In this document: positions 1 through 6,986 of the stretch, in pieces
Layout of the letters: every line of letters starts with the position of its first letter
Position numbering within the stretch: the stretch's first letter is position 1
The notes under the pieces: model-generated
Seen by the model: the letters and a program-made list of their open reading frames with translations, nothing else
The model's database searches: none
Told to the model about the DNA's origin: nothing
Program-made: the position numbers and the translations under genes
Origin: a virus
Reading direction: 5' to 3' (one strand)
Length of the DNA stretch: 31,318 bases
Virus record (IMG/VR): IMGVR_UViG_3300025010_000180
Span: 1 to 31,318 of that record

Positions 1-2
1 AA

Positions 3-620
3 GAAGAAGGATATACCTTTATAGATGGGCTTACATGGAATTGTAAGATAAGCCCAGATAAACACCCCTGCGAGAGTTGTAATGCAGAATTTGATGTGTT
101 TGAAACAGAACAACCAGTTATATCAGATGAAACACTCCCTACTGGGGAGAAAGAAATAGGAGAAACTTCTGACGGCTATCATACTTTTAATGAGTTATAT
201 GAACACAGACACTTATTGTTTGCACAATTAGTACAATGGAAGTCAAAGAAACATTCTGACGGAACAATGTTTGATGGGTGGTTCATAGCAGGAATAAATA
301 AAGAAAAAGGGAAGCAGATTACATATCATATTCCTATGAGATTGTGGGACTCGTTCAAATGTGAGGAGCTAGAAAATGCACCCGAATGGGATGGACATAC
401 TCCAAATGATGTTATTGAAAGATTAAAAACATTAGAGTTAGTATCTCAAGCTAGGAAAGAGGGGGCTGAAGCAGAGAAGATAGAAACTAAAAAGAAAATT
501 GAGGAATTATTCCATTTCTATATCCCACACGGATTATATACCGAAGGAGAGAGCAGTTGGATGTATACACAGTTTGGTGAGGCAATAGTGAAGGAATTCA
601 TACGAGATAAAAAGGTTTAG
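3..620 (+). CDS. Hypothetical phage protein, 5'-truncated by the window edge
   Basis: The reading frame is open from base 3, so the gene probably begins left of the window. A GTG at 96 exists, but the codons before it read as ordinary protein and include a C-E-S-C pair (about bases 69-80), so I treat the gene as partial. The visible part ends at TAG 618-620. The core resembles a conserved but uncharacterised phage family from memory: an S-D-G-Y-H-T-F-x-E-L-Y-x-H-R segment, a D-G-W-F-I-x-G-I segment, then I-T-Y-H-I-P and W-D-G-H-T-P-N-D-V-I-E-R-L. A Lys/Glu-rich helical stretch follows near the C-terminus. No catalytic function can be assigned. It sits 45 nt upstream of the DUF6948-like gene, so both probably belong to an accessory operon. 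The CxxC could bind metal, but that is a guess. Confidence 0.7.
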   Translation, partial: EEGYTFIDGLTWNCKISPDKHPCESCNAEFDVFETEQPVISDETLPTGEKEIGETSDGYHTFNELYEHRHLLFAQLVQWKSKKHSDGTMFDGWFIAGINKEKGKQITYHIPMRLWDSFKCEELENAPEWDGHTPNDVIERLKTLELVSQARKEGAEAEKIETKKKIEELFHFYIPHGLYTEGESSWMYTQFGEAIVKEFIRDKKV

Positions 621-665
621 TTGGTTAGTTGGTCTATTTAAGTTTTAATATTTAGTTTTATTTAT

Positions 666-1037
666 ATGAAAGAGAAAACACAGTCCGTAATGATAGGTGG
701 CATAGAATATGTCCCTAAAGGTGAGGTTAAGACAGTAGCGGAGAGTTTAGATGGTATGCCTTTTGTAATAGTGAGGACATACAGTGCGGGGGTTTACTTT
801 GGTTACCTAAAAGAAGAGAAGAAAGACGAGTGCATTTTGGCTAATGCTAGAAATGTCTGGTATTGGAGTGGGGCAGCGAGTTTGTTGCAGATGGCGAATG
901 AAGGTGTAAATAAACCAAATGATTGTAAGCTCACTCAAGAGGTCGCAGAGATTAAACTAAAGGGAGTTATTGCAATCTTGAAATGCACAAAGGAAGCTCA
1001 AGATAATTTAAGTTCCGTAAAAATATGGAGCAACTAA
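666..1037 (+). CDS. DUF6948-like phage protein (123 aa)
   Basis: The segment F-V-I-V-R-T-Y-S-A-G-V-Y-F-G-Y-L, followed by A-N-A-R-N-V-W-Y-W-S-G-A-A-S-L and a C-terminal I-L-K-C-T-K-E-A, matches my memory of the small phage family called DUF6948, whose biochemical role is unknown. The length is normal for that family. The ATG at 666 has no Shine-Dalgarno and follows a T/A-rich leader. The end overlaps the start of the Gly-X repeat gene by 13 nt, so the two are probably translationally coupled. I recall similar low-complexity Gly-Ser-Tyr-Asp genes beside this family in other phages, but I cannot verify that here. The family name should be confirmed by a profile search; that it is a real gene is near certain. 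Confidence 0.8.
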   Translation: MKEKTQSVMIGGIEYVPKGEVKTVAESLDGMPFVIVRTYSAGVYFGYLKEEKKDECILANARNVWYWSGAASLLQMANEGVNKPNDCKLTQEVAEIKLKGVIAILKCTKEAQDNLSSVKIWSN

Positions 1038-1438
1038 TAACAGGGTTACAGAATATATTAAATAACAGGACAGATGGCTCTGGCGATGGCTCTGGCTATG
1101 GCAATGGCTCTGGCTATGGCTCTGGCTATGGCAATGGCTCTGGCTATGGCTATGGCGATGGCTCTGGCTATGGCAATGGCTCTGGCTATGGCTCTGGCTA
1201 TGGCTCTGGCTATGGCAATGGCTCTGGCTATGGCGATGGCTCTGGCTATGGCAATGGCTCTGGCTATGGCTCTGGCGATGGCAATGGCTCTGGCTATGGC
1301 TCTGGCGATGGCTCTGGCTATGGCTCTGGCTCTGGCTATGGCTATGGCTCTGGCTATGGCTATGGCTCTGGCTCTGGCTATGGCTATGGCGATGGCTCTG
1401 GCTATGGCTATGGCTCTGGCTATGGCTCTGGCGAATAG
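1025..1438 (+). CDS. Gly-X repeat protein, 60 tandem X-Gly dipeptides (137 aa)
   Basis: A 16-residue unique head (M-E-Q-L-I-T-G-L-Q-N-I-L-N-N-R-T) is followed by 60 X-Gly dipeptides and a final Glu. X is only Ser, Tyr, Asn or Asp, always written TCT, TAT, AAT or GAT, and Gly is always GGC. The result is a pure hexanucleotide array. GGC is uncommon elsewhere in this AT-rich window, so the repeat differs in composition from its neighbours. The protein should be unfolded, polar and tyrosine-rich, possibly sticky or phase-separating; function is unknown. No signal peptide or membrane segment is seen. The start overlaps the DUF6948-like gene by 13 nt. Two other frames across the array are also open only because the hexamer contains no stops. 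The true frame is chosen because its head extends before the repeat and it has the coupled start. Confidence 0.75.
   Translation: MEQLITGLQNILNNRTDGSGDGSGYGNGSGYGSGYGNGSGYGYGDGSGYGNGSGYGSGYGSGYGNGSGYGDGSGYGNGSGYGSGDGNGSGYGSGDGSGYGSGSGYGYGSGYGYGSGSGYGYGDGSGYGYGSGYGSGE
1073..1432 (+). repeat. Hexanucleotide tandem array, 60 units
   Basis: Sixty 6-bp units, each made of one GGC codon and one of TCT, TAT, AAT or GAT, fill 360 bp without interruption. Substitutions are confined to two positions of the hexamer. The order is patterned: Asn units are always followed by Ser units, and Ser is usually followed by Tyr. This suggests expansion by slippage or unequal recombination of short multi-unit blocks. 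Length changes in 6-bp steps would keep the reading frame. Confidence 0.95.
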
Positions 1439-1469
1439 GTTAAGTCTATTTAATATAAGCAAGAAGACT

Positions 1470-1706
1470 ATGAAGAAAGACAACACAACAAGGGAAATAT
1501 ATGATAAGTTCCATAATGAATATACATATATTGTTGATTATTCCTCAATCCTTATGGATAAATATTTTCCAAAAGGAGAATGCAAAGAGAGAAGTAAAGC
1601 TCTTATATTTAATGGAGAGCTTATCCATTATATGATGGTAGTTATGAATGGAACGGTTGAATTAGCAGAAAAGAAGGTAGAATCTAAATTAAAAGTAAAG
1701 GAATAA
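1470..1706 (+). CDS. Hypothetical small protein (78 aa)
   Basis: The ATG at 1470 lies 31 nt after the repeat gene's stop and is the first plausible start outside the hexamer array. The same frame stays open back through the array as an Ala-Leu-Ala-Met polymer, which I regard as an artefact. The protein begins M-K-K-D-N-T-T-R-E and ends in a Lys/Glu-rich stretch. It is predicted mostly helical, with no membrane segment. A short hydrophobic stretch with M-M-V-V-M lies mid-protein. I do not recognise a family. An AAGGA inside its last codons serves as the Shine-Dalgarno of the next gene, so the two are coupled. Confidence 0.6.
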   Translation: MKKDNTTREIYDKFHNEYTYIVDYSSILMDKYFPKGECKERSKALIFNGELIHYMMVVMNGTVELAEKKVESKLKVKE

Positions 1707-1709
1707 CCT

Positions 1710-2120
1710 ATGAAAGAGATTAAGAAGATAGGGAAGTTAGAAAGACTAGGAGAAGGAGATTTCCAGATTGGTGAAATATTATTATTGGACAGGTGTGTTG
1801 AGATAGTAGACAAGATAAATGAACTCGTAGAAGCATACAACCAATCCCCGAAGCAACCAGAGGGGAAGATTGGGGTTAAAGAAGCTAACAGCATGATAAG
1901 AAAGATAGAAAAGGCTTATGGTGTTGATACGGGATTAAAAGGTGATGAAGAATTGCACGAACATCTCAAGAAAAACGGATTATCTTCACTAAGTAAATTG
2001 TTGAAACCAGAGAAGCAACCAGAGGTGACAGGGGACTTCCCCACATCACAGACAGGAGATTTTCCACAGGAGAAACTACTACCCAAGAGCCAGAAGAGGC
2101 AGAAGAATATTAGGCTATAG
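1710..2120 (+). CDS. Hypothetical protein (136 aa)
   Basis: The start ATG at 1710 follows AAGGA with about 8 nt spacing, one of the few good ribosome binding sites in this part. The N-terminal half is charged and probably helical (I-G-K-L-E-R-L-G-E-G-D-F-Q-I-G). The C-terminal third is Pro/Gln/Lys-rich and looks disordered, with a short T-G-D-F-P element repeated twice. No domain is recognised. It closes the first gene group: a 105-nt gap with a consensus-like promoter follows. The Pro/Gln/Lys-rich tail could be a protein- or nucleic-acid-binding segment, but nothing in the sequence shows which. Confidence 0.6.
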   Translation: MKEIKKIGKLERLGEGDFQIGEILLLDRCVEIVDKINELVEAYNQSPKQPEGKIGVKEANSMIRKIEKAYGVDTGLKGDEELHEHLKKNGLSSLSKLLKPEKQPEVTGDFPTSQTGDFPQEKLLPKSQKRQKNIRL

Positions 2121-2190
2121 TGGGTAAAATAGAGAGATTATTAAGTAAGGAGAGTAATTAAGTTTTAGATCAACAGTAGCTCATAGATAT

Positions 2191-2219
2191 TTGACATGGA
2201 ATAGGATTAGTTATAAATT
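2191..2219 (+). promoter_or_regulatory. Candidate sigma-70-type promoter before the sugar/nucleotide cassette
   Basis: A perfect TTGACA (2191-2196) is followed 17 nt later by TAAATT (2214-2219); an overlapping alternative is TATAAA (2212-2217) at 15 nt. With the first pair, the predicted transcription start falls on or next to the ATG at 2226, giving a leaderless or nearly leaderless message. This agrees with the lack of a Shine-Dalgarno there. It is the only TTGACA I found in an intergenic position. Confidence 0.5.
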
Positions 2220-2225
2220 TAAATA

Positions 2226-3044
2226 ATGAAAAGCCCCATGAATTTCATAACTTACAATCAGTTAAAGAAAGATGTTATAGAGTGGTCAAAAGAACTCCCA
2301 AATGATTTTGATGTTATTGTAGGTGTTGAAAGAAGTGGAATAATACCCGCCACAATACTGGCCTTGCATTGGAACAAACCATTTCTTACTTTTAATCAGC
2401 TACTTGAGTACAATGGATCGGTGTATATTGATAGTAAAGTTAGTATTAAAGAAGTCAACAGAGTGTTAATAATTGACGACAGTATAAGCTCAGGGAGAGC
2501 AATGGAAAGAATGAGGAATGAAATGGGTAACATGGACTTTGTATTTAAGACAGGAGCAGTATATGGGTTCGATAGTAACCATGATTTAGTTGATTATATA
2601 TTCAAAGATATCCTCTCGCCGAGAATGTTTGAATGGAACTTCCAACACAACGAGAACCTCCCAAATTGTATCTTGGATATAGATGGTCTAATATTTAAAG
2701 AACCACCATTAGAAGACGATACAGAGGCCTACGAAGCCTATCTGGGCAACCCTACACCATTGTATATACCAACTGTGCCAGTCATGGGGATTGTAACAGG
2801 CAGGCTGGAAAAATATAGGGAGGTAACGGAGAAGACCCTTGCAAGATACGGAGTTAAATACGGATTCTTGAAAATGGCTAATTATACTACCCCACAAGAG
2901 AGAAGACAGGATAATATGGGCGTGATGAAAGGGCTAGAGTTTAATAACTCAGAGGCTTCCGTATTTATAGAAAGCTCAAAAGAACAAGCTGATATAATGA
3001 GGAAAATGTGTGTAAAAGACATAATCTGTATAGAGGAATTCTAA
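2226..3044 (+). CDS. Phosphoribosyltransferase fused to a HAD-like domain (272 aa)
   Basis: Residues about 1-130 form a type I phosphoribosyltransferase. The PRPP-binding loop is V-L-I-I-D-D-S-I-S-S-G at 80-90, preceded by a D-V-I-V-G-V-E-R-S-G strand-turn at 29-38. Residues about 148-272 look HAD-like: D-I-D-G at 151-154 is motif I, and G-I-V-T-G-R at 188-193 supplies the Thr of motif II. A late I-E-S-S-K-E-Q-A segment stands where acidic motif IV is expected. The family transfers or removes phosphoribosyl groups on bases; HAD domains are usually phosphatases. The exact substrate is unknown. The gene opens a four-gene cassette and its stop overlaps the methyltransferase start by one base. 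It may serve nucleotide salvage or nucleotide-sugar supply; the latter is inferred only from its neighbours. Confidence 0.85.
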   Translation: MKSPMNFITYNQLKKDVIEWSKELPNDFDVIVGVERSGIIPATILALHWNKPFLTFNQLLEYNGSVYIDSKVSIKEVNRVLIIDDSISSGRAMERMRNEMGNMDFVFKTGAVYGFDSNHDLVDYIFKDILSPRMFEWNFQHNENLPNCILDIDGLIFKEPPLEDDTEAYEAYLGNPTPLYIPTVPVMGIVTGRLEKYREVTEKTLARYGVKYGFLKMANYTTPQERRQDNMGVMKGLEFNNSEASVFIESSKEQADIMRKMCVKDIICIEEF

Positions 3045-3568
3045 TGCGTAAACTAGAAATAGGATGCGATAACAAAAGGCTTGATGAGAGTTGGGAAACA
3101 CTAGACATACTAGAGGGGATTAACGTTGATATAGTCGCCGATATTTCCCAACCATTAACCACGATAGAAGATAATACCTACGATTTGATCTATATGAGCC
3201 ATATCCTAGAGCATATAGCATGGTATAAGACCATAGATGTATTAAAAGAAATTCGCAGAATATCAAAGGTCGGCGGAGTATTGGAAGTGTTTGTACCAGA
3301 TATTGATAAGATTATAAGTGCATATCAAAAAGAAATAATCCCTGATGAATGGTATAGATTTAATCCTGATAAGAACCCATTCCTTTGGTTTGTTGGTAGA
3401 ATATTCACATACGGCAATAATGATACTGATTTTCATAGAGCAGCTTTCAATAAGAAACACCTTAAGGAGTGTTTAGAGAATGCAGGATTTAACAAAGTAG
3501 AATCAGCTAGAATGCCAAGAGGCGTAAGTCATGGCTATATAAACTTGGGTATGAAAGGAATCAAATAA
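3044..3568 (+). CDS. Class I SAM-dependent methyltransferase (174 aa)
   Basis: The N-terminal L-E-I-G-C-D segment is a short motif I, S-adenosylmethionine-binding. Y-D-L-I-Y-M-S-H-I-L-E-H-I (about residues 45-58) is the typical motif IV region of small methyltransferases, followed by I-S-K-V-G-G-V-L-E-V-F-V-P-D. The length fits minimal Methyltransf_11-type enzymes. I chose ATG 3044, which shares its A with the preceding TAA and follows GAGGA, over an upstream in-frame start at 3008. The gene stop overlaps the next glycosyltransferase start in the same TAATG fashion, so expression is tightly coupled. The partner genes suggest a sugar, nucleotide or surface-glycan substrate, but the target cannot be read from sequence. 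Confidence 0.85.
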   Translation: MRKLEIGCDNKRLDESWETLDILEGINVDIVADISQPLTTIEDNTYDLIYMSHILEHIAWYKTIDVLKEIRRISKVGGVLEVFVPDIDKIISAYQKEIIPDEWYRFNPDKNPFLWFVGRIFTYGNNDTDFHRAAFNKKHLKECLENAGFNKVESARMPRGVSHGYINLGMKGIK

Positions 3569-4395
3569 TGCGTATAGCTTGGATAGCAGACTACACAATC
3601 AAAGAACATTTAGGAGGAGCACAACAGACCAATGCACGAATGATCAACTACGGTAGAGAACTAGGCCATGAGATAATCGAGTACACAGCCAAGGACTTGG
3701 ATATGAAAATGAATGTTGATTTGCTTATAACCAATAATATCACCACGTTCAATATAGAAGACATTAAGAAGTTAATGGAAAGAATACCAACTATCAGATA
3801 TGACCATGATATATGGTGCAGTATAGAGAGACCAGAGGTATTTGATGGAACTATACAGAATATATTCCTAAGCCCATGGCATCAGGAAAAGGTAGGGATA
3901 AACATGAAGAGAGTAGTTCAGGGAGTTTGCATACCGTCTCCTATAGATTCAGATATATTTAACAAGACTGGAGCGGTAAAAGAAGAGAATTCTGTGATAT
4001 GGGTGGGTACACTAGCCCCACATAAAGGATTTGATAGGCTTGTAGAATATGCGGTACAAAACCCACAAAAGAAGATTAGAGTAGTGAGCTTTGACAGTAT
4101 GGAAACCAAAAATGCACCGAATATTGAGTTTATAGGTGAGAGACACGGCGAAGAACTAGCAGACTTGTATAGAAAAAGTGAGATATTCTTTTCACATCCA
4201 GACCACGAGGCTTTTGGTAGGACAGTTATGGAAGCTTATCTTTGTGGATGTAAATTAGATTTGAACGAGAATGTTGGTGCAATGTCCTATGATTGGGATT
4301 ATACTGATTACAACGAGGTCAAAAACCATCTTCAGTCAGAGGTTAAGTTCTGGCGAGAGATAGATAACGCGATGAGTAAGTTAGAAAAGATTTAA
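3568..4395 (+). CDS. GT-B fold glycosyltransferase, GT4-like (275 aa)
   Basis: The N-terminal domain starts M-R-I-A-W-I-A-D and has a glycine-rich G-G-A-Q-Q-T loop at 16-21, as in GT-B acceptor domains. The C-terminal domain has V-I-W-V-G-T-L-A-P-H-K-G-F (143-155) and the donor-binding E-x7-E pattern E214-A-F-G-R-T-V-M-E222, characteristic of GT4-type retaining enzymes. The protein is shorter than most GT4 members (350-400 aa), so both lobes are compact. ATG 3568 overlaps the previous stop by one base and has AAGGA upstream. With the neighbouring GDP-mannose dehydratase-like enzyme it could transfer a deoxyhexose or mannose-derived sugar, onto virion, host surface or DNA; the acceptor is not deducible. 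Confidence 0.85.
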   Translation: MRIAWIADYTIKEHLGGAQQTNARMINYGRELGHEIIEYTAKDLDMKMNVDLLITNNITTFNIEDIKKLMERIPTIRYDHDIWCSIERPEVFDGTIQNIFLSPWHQEKVGINMKRVVQGVCIPSPIDSDIFNKTGAVKEENSVIWVGTLAPHKGFDRLVEYAVQNPQKKIRVVSFDSMETKNAPNIEFIGERHGEELADLYRKSEIFFSHPDHEAFGRTVMEAYLCGCKLDLNENVGAMSYDWDYTDYNEVKNHLQSEVKFWREIDNAMSKLEKI

Positions 4396-4412
4396 TTTTA
4401 TTTTTAACTAAA

Positions 4413-5447
4413 ATGGAGCAAAAGACAGCATTTATATCGGGCTTACCAGGCCAGGATGCCGCATATCTTGCTAAATTCCTATTAGAAAAGGGATATAAGG
4501 TAGTTGGCGGACAAAGAAGAAACGCAGAGAGGTCATTCAGTAGACTGAAGAAGATGGGAATACTAGATAAGATTGAAATAGTAGACTTTGAATTACTAGA
4601 GGATTCAAATATAGTAGATATAATTAGAAAGTATCAGTTTGATGAGTTCTATAACCTAGCAGCACAGAGTTTTGTAGGAACTTCATTCAAGAATCCTATA
4701 TACACAATAGAAGTTAATGGATTGTCAGTGTGTAAAATGCTTGAGGCTATTAGAATGTATTCACCCCATACTAAATTCTACCAGGCTTCTACGAGCGAAA
4801 TGTTTGGAGATGTTAAAGAAACCCCACAAAGTGAAAACACCCCATTCAATCCAGTAAGCCCTTACGGATGTGCTAAGTTGTTAGCTCATACAATGGTAGA
4901 AACTTACAGGAGTAGCTATGGCATATTTGCTTGTGCTGGTATACTTTTCAATCATGAATCACCACTTCGAGGAGATGAATTCGTAACCAAGAAGATTACC
5001 AACTATGTTAGAGAGTATCAGGGTGATACTTGCTTCACAGTTCCAAAGAGACCAGAGAAGCCATTACAACTAGGCAATATTCACTCAAGGAGAGATTTCG
5101 GATTTGCAGGAGATTATGTGGAGGCTATGTGGTTGATGTTACAACAGCCCAAGGCTGATACTTATGTTATTGCTACTGGTAAGACATGTTACATTAAAGA
5201 TTTTATTGAAATGGCATTCAAAGAAGTTGGAGTTACTTTAGAGTGGAGAGGAGAAGGATTGAAGGAAAGAGCAATAGACGTAAACACAGGCAAGAGAGTT
5301 ATAGAGATATCTGAAGAGTTTTACAGACCACATGATGTTGAATTATTGCTTGGGGACGCTAAGAAGGCTAATACAGAACTTAACTGGACACCTAAGCACG
5401 ATCTAAAAGCATTGGTATCTCTTATGGTAAATGACCAGATTGACTAA
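4413..5447 (+). CDS. gmd: GDP-mannose 4,6-dehydratase-like SDR epimerase/dehydratase (344 aa)
   Basis: This is an extended short-chain dehydrogenase of normal length for the GDP-mannose dehydratase family. The Rossmann motif is G10-L-P-G13-Q-D; the usual G-I-T-G-Q-D-G is altered so that Ala follows Q-D. Other hallmarks are Q-R-R at 34-36, N-L-A-A-Q-S-F-V at 81-88, the S-T-S-E-M-F-G catalytic segment at 126-132, Y151-G-C-A-K155, and N-H-E-S-P-L-R-G-D-E-F near 180-190. The known reaction converts GDP-mannose to GDP-4-keto-6-deoxy-mannose using bound NADP. Start ATG 4413 has no Shine-Dalgarno. It ends the sugar cassette. No fucose synthase or reductase is visible, so a host enzyme would have to finish the pathway. 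A related UDP/GDP-sugar dehydratase activity remains possible. Confidence 0.88.
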   Translation: MEQKTAFISGLPGQDAAYLAKFLLEKGYKVVGGQRRNAERSFSRLKKMGILDKIEIVDFELLEDSNIVDIIRKYQFDEFYNLAAQSFVGTSFKNPIYTIEVNGLSVCKMLEAIRMYSPHTKFYQASTSEMFGDVKETPQSENTPFNPVSPYGCAKLLAHTMVETYRSSYGIFACAGILFNHESPLRGDEFVTKKITNYVREYQGDTCFTVPKRPEKPLQLGNIHSRRDFGFAGDYVEAMWLMLQQPKADTYVIATGKTCYIKDFIEMAFKEVGVTLEWRGEGLKERAIDVNTGKRVIEISEEFYRPHDVELLLGDAKKANTELNWTPKHDLKALVSLMVNDQID

Positions 5448-5484
5448 GTGATAGAATATAAGTAATAATATTATACATACAACT

Positions 5485-5778
5485 ATGGATAAATTAGGGC
5501 AAATAAAAGCAAGAGTTATGGAGCACAAGTCAGAGTTCAGAAGGCTCATGGGATTATCTCCAGAAGATAGGGCTTCCAAGTATGTTAAACTACAAACACT
5601 TCATGTTCTTAAAGCTATTCAGAATCTAACTGGCCGATATGTTAAATCAGGAGGCAAGGCGACAGACCTTGAGGAGGTTGTAGCGACTAAAATAGAACCA
5701 AAAGATATTGAGGTTATAGATACTAAAGTAGATATTGCCCCATCTACAAAAGCAAAAAGGGGTAGGAAAACTAAATAA
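5485..5778 (+). CDS. Hypothetical protein with basic C-terminus (97 aa)
   Basis: A helical N-terminal half (M-D-K-L-G-Q-I-K-A-R-V-M-E-H-K) is followed by a charged middle and a Lys/Arg-rich tail (K-A-K-R-G-R-K-T-K) that could contact nucleic acid. The start follows an A/T-rich leader containing TATACA about 7 nt upstream and no Shine-Dalgarno. No family is recognised. It is the first of three small genes between the sugar cassette and the terminase genes, a place where phages often keep DNA-binding packaging accessories; that role is only positional inference. Confidence 0.65.
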   Translation: MDKLGQIKARVMEHKSEFRRLMGLSPEDRASKYVKLQTLHVLKAIQNLTGRYVKSGGKATDLEEVVATKIEPKDIEVIDTKVDIAPSTKAKRGRKTK

Positions 5779-5794
5779 GCTTTACTGCTGGAGC

Positions 5795-6097
5795 ATGGCT
5801 AAAAAGTATAAGTATAATACTCTACCTAAAAGAGAAGTATTTGTGGAAAGACTACTAGAGAAGATATCCGAGGAACACAAGGATGTAGTCGATATACTTT
5901 TAGACTGTAACGAGTGGTATGATAAGGAGAATGGCAAACCACTAATCAGCACTATGCAAATGCAAACGATAACAGTATTTATGCACTTGAAATATACCCA
6001 CCTACAAGATTACGTTGAGGCCGAGATAGATGAATTTAATAGAGCAGTAAATGAGGTAGATACAGGTTCACATGTTATACAAGAGAATATAATTTAG
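5795..6097 (+). CDS. Hypothetical protein (100 aa)
   Basis: I chose ATG 5795 because GGAGC (5790-5794) abuts it and it avoids the previous gene; an in-frame start at 5735 would overlap that gene by 44 nt. The protein starts M-A-K-K-Y-K-Y-N-T-L-P-K-R-E-V-F-V-E-R-L-L and is acidic toward the end (V-E-A-E-I-D-E-F). It is predicted helical and soluble, with no recognised domain. The position just before the terminase genes suggests a packaging or early accessory role, not demonstrated here. Confidence 0.65.
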   Translation: MAKKYKYNTLPKREVFVERLLEKISEEHKDVVDILLDCNEWYDKENGKPLISTMQMQTITVFMHLKYTHLQDYVEAEIDEFNRAVNEVDTGSHVIQENII

Positions 6098-6108
6098 TTA
6101 GTATTAAA

Positions 6109-6495
6109 ATGAAGGTAATACAGTCAGAATTGAAGAACTATGGAAGACGTGCAGACGGTTCAGTCTCGATCAAGTGTGATTCCCTTCTTGAACTTACAAG
6201 TAATGATATTGCTGAGATAGATAGAGCTAGAGGAAACGTGGCAGTTGTTGTTCTTACTGATTCCACTGTAGGCAATGATGTTGATATAGATATAGATGAA
6301 ATACTAAAGAATCTACCAGAGAATGATACACTAACCTACAAGTCTCCAAGTAGAAGATTAAGAGACGTATTATATTGCTACTGTAGGCAGACACTAAAGA
6401 GAGAGCCTACTAAAGAAGAGTTTGTTGAATTCTATAAGAAAGAGTATGAAAAGATTATAGAACATTATAAAAGTAAATTAGATAGCGAAATATAA
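6109..6495 (+). CDS. Hypothetical protein (128 aa)
   Basis: The N-terminal half looks like a small beta-rich domain (S-I-K-C-D-S-L-L-E-L-T). A D-V-D-I-D-I-D-E run follows. The C-terminal half (S-P-S-R-R-L-R-D-V-L-Y-C-Y-C-R-Q, then E-P-T-K-E-E-F-V-E-F-Y-K-K-E-Y-E-K) looks helical. I have an impression that the S-P-S-x-R-L-R-x-V-L-Y segment recurs in phage proteins next to terminases, but no named family is certain. Its TAA overlaps the small terminase ATG in a TAATG junction, so it is probably co-translated with packaging genes. Confidence 0.65.
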   Translation: MKVIQSELKNYGRRADGSVSIKCDSLLELTSNDIAEIDRARGNVAVVVLTDSTVGNDVDIDIDEILKNLPENDTLTYKSPSRRLRDVLYCYCRQTLKREPTKEEFVEFYKKEYEKIIEHYKSKLDSEI

Positions 6496-6986
6496 TGAGT
6501 GAAGTAAATGAATCAGATTTAACACCAATAACAAGAAAGACAGAACTTAACCCTGAGCAGGAACTATTTTGTCAACTTTATGCTACAGATAGAGAGTTCT
6601 TTGGTAACGGGACACAAGCATACATAGAAGCATACGACCTGGATATTAATAAAAAAGGTTCATATCAGACTGCTATGGTCAATGCTTCAAAACTACTAAG
6701 AAACACTAAGATATTAGCTCGTCTCGATGAATTGATGGAGATAGGAATATTAAATAACGCAAGAGTAGACAAAGAACTAGCTTTCTTAATTGAGCAGAAT
6801 GCAGAGCTTAATACTAAGCTCGGTGCGATCAAAGAGTATAATGCACTCAAGACAAGAATACAGAATAAGATAGACTTGAATTTGAAAACACCCTTGAAGA
6901 ATATTAAATTTGTATTTGAAGAAGATGGAGACGAAGAAGATAAAAATCAACCCGAAACAGAAGCAGGCTCTCCAGATTCTAACTAA
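6495..6986 (+). CDS. terS: Terminase small subunit (163 aa)
   Basis: The segment L-N-P-E-Q-E-L-F-C-Q-L-Y, then N-G-T-Q-A-Y-I-E-A-Y, then A-S-K-L-L-R-N-T-K-I-L-A-R-L-D-E-L is the typical Terminase_2 pattern: a helix-turn-helix N-terminal domain that recognises the packaging site on phage DNA. A helical oligomerisation region follows (to about residue 125), then an acidic tail. It is immediately followed by the large terminase, with a 62-nt overlap in another frame. Length and position fit the family. The start is the TAATG junction with the preceding gene, without a Shine-Dalgarno. Confidence 0.88.
   Translation: MSEVNESDLTPITRKTELNPEQELFCQLYATDREFFGNGTQAYIEAYDLDINKKGSYQTAMVNASKLLRNTKILARLDELMEIGILNNARVDKELAFLIEQNAELNTKLGAIKEYNALKTRIQNKIDLNLKTPLKNIKFVFEEDGDEEDKNQPETEAGSPDSN

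Noticed and set aside
1073-1432. CRISPR-like array
   Set aside because: Units are 6 bp and adjacent with no spacers; the array is protein-coding.
1058-1486. Minus-strand frame across the hexamer array (Ala-Ile-Ala-Arg polymer)
   Set aside because: It is open only because the hexamer units contain no stops on either strand; it has no unique domain and opposes all other genes.
2121-2190. Small gene in the gap before the phosphoribosyltransferase
   Set aside because: GGAG-like purines occur near 2149, but no start codon with a usable frame follows them.
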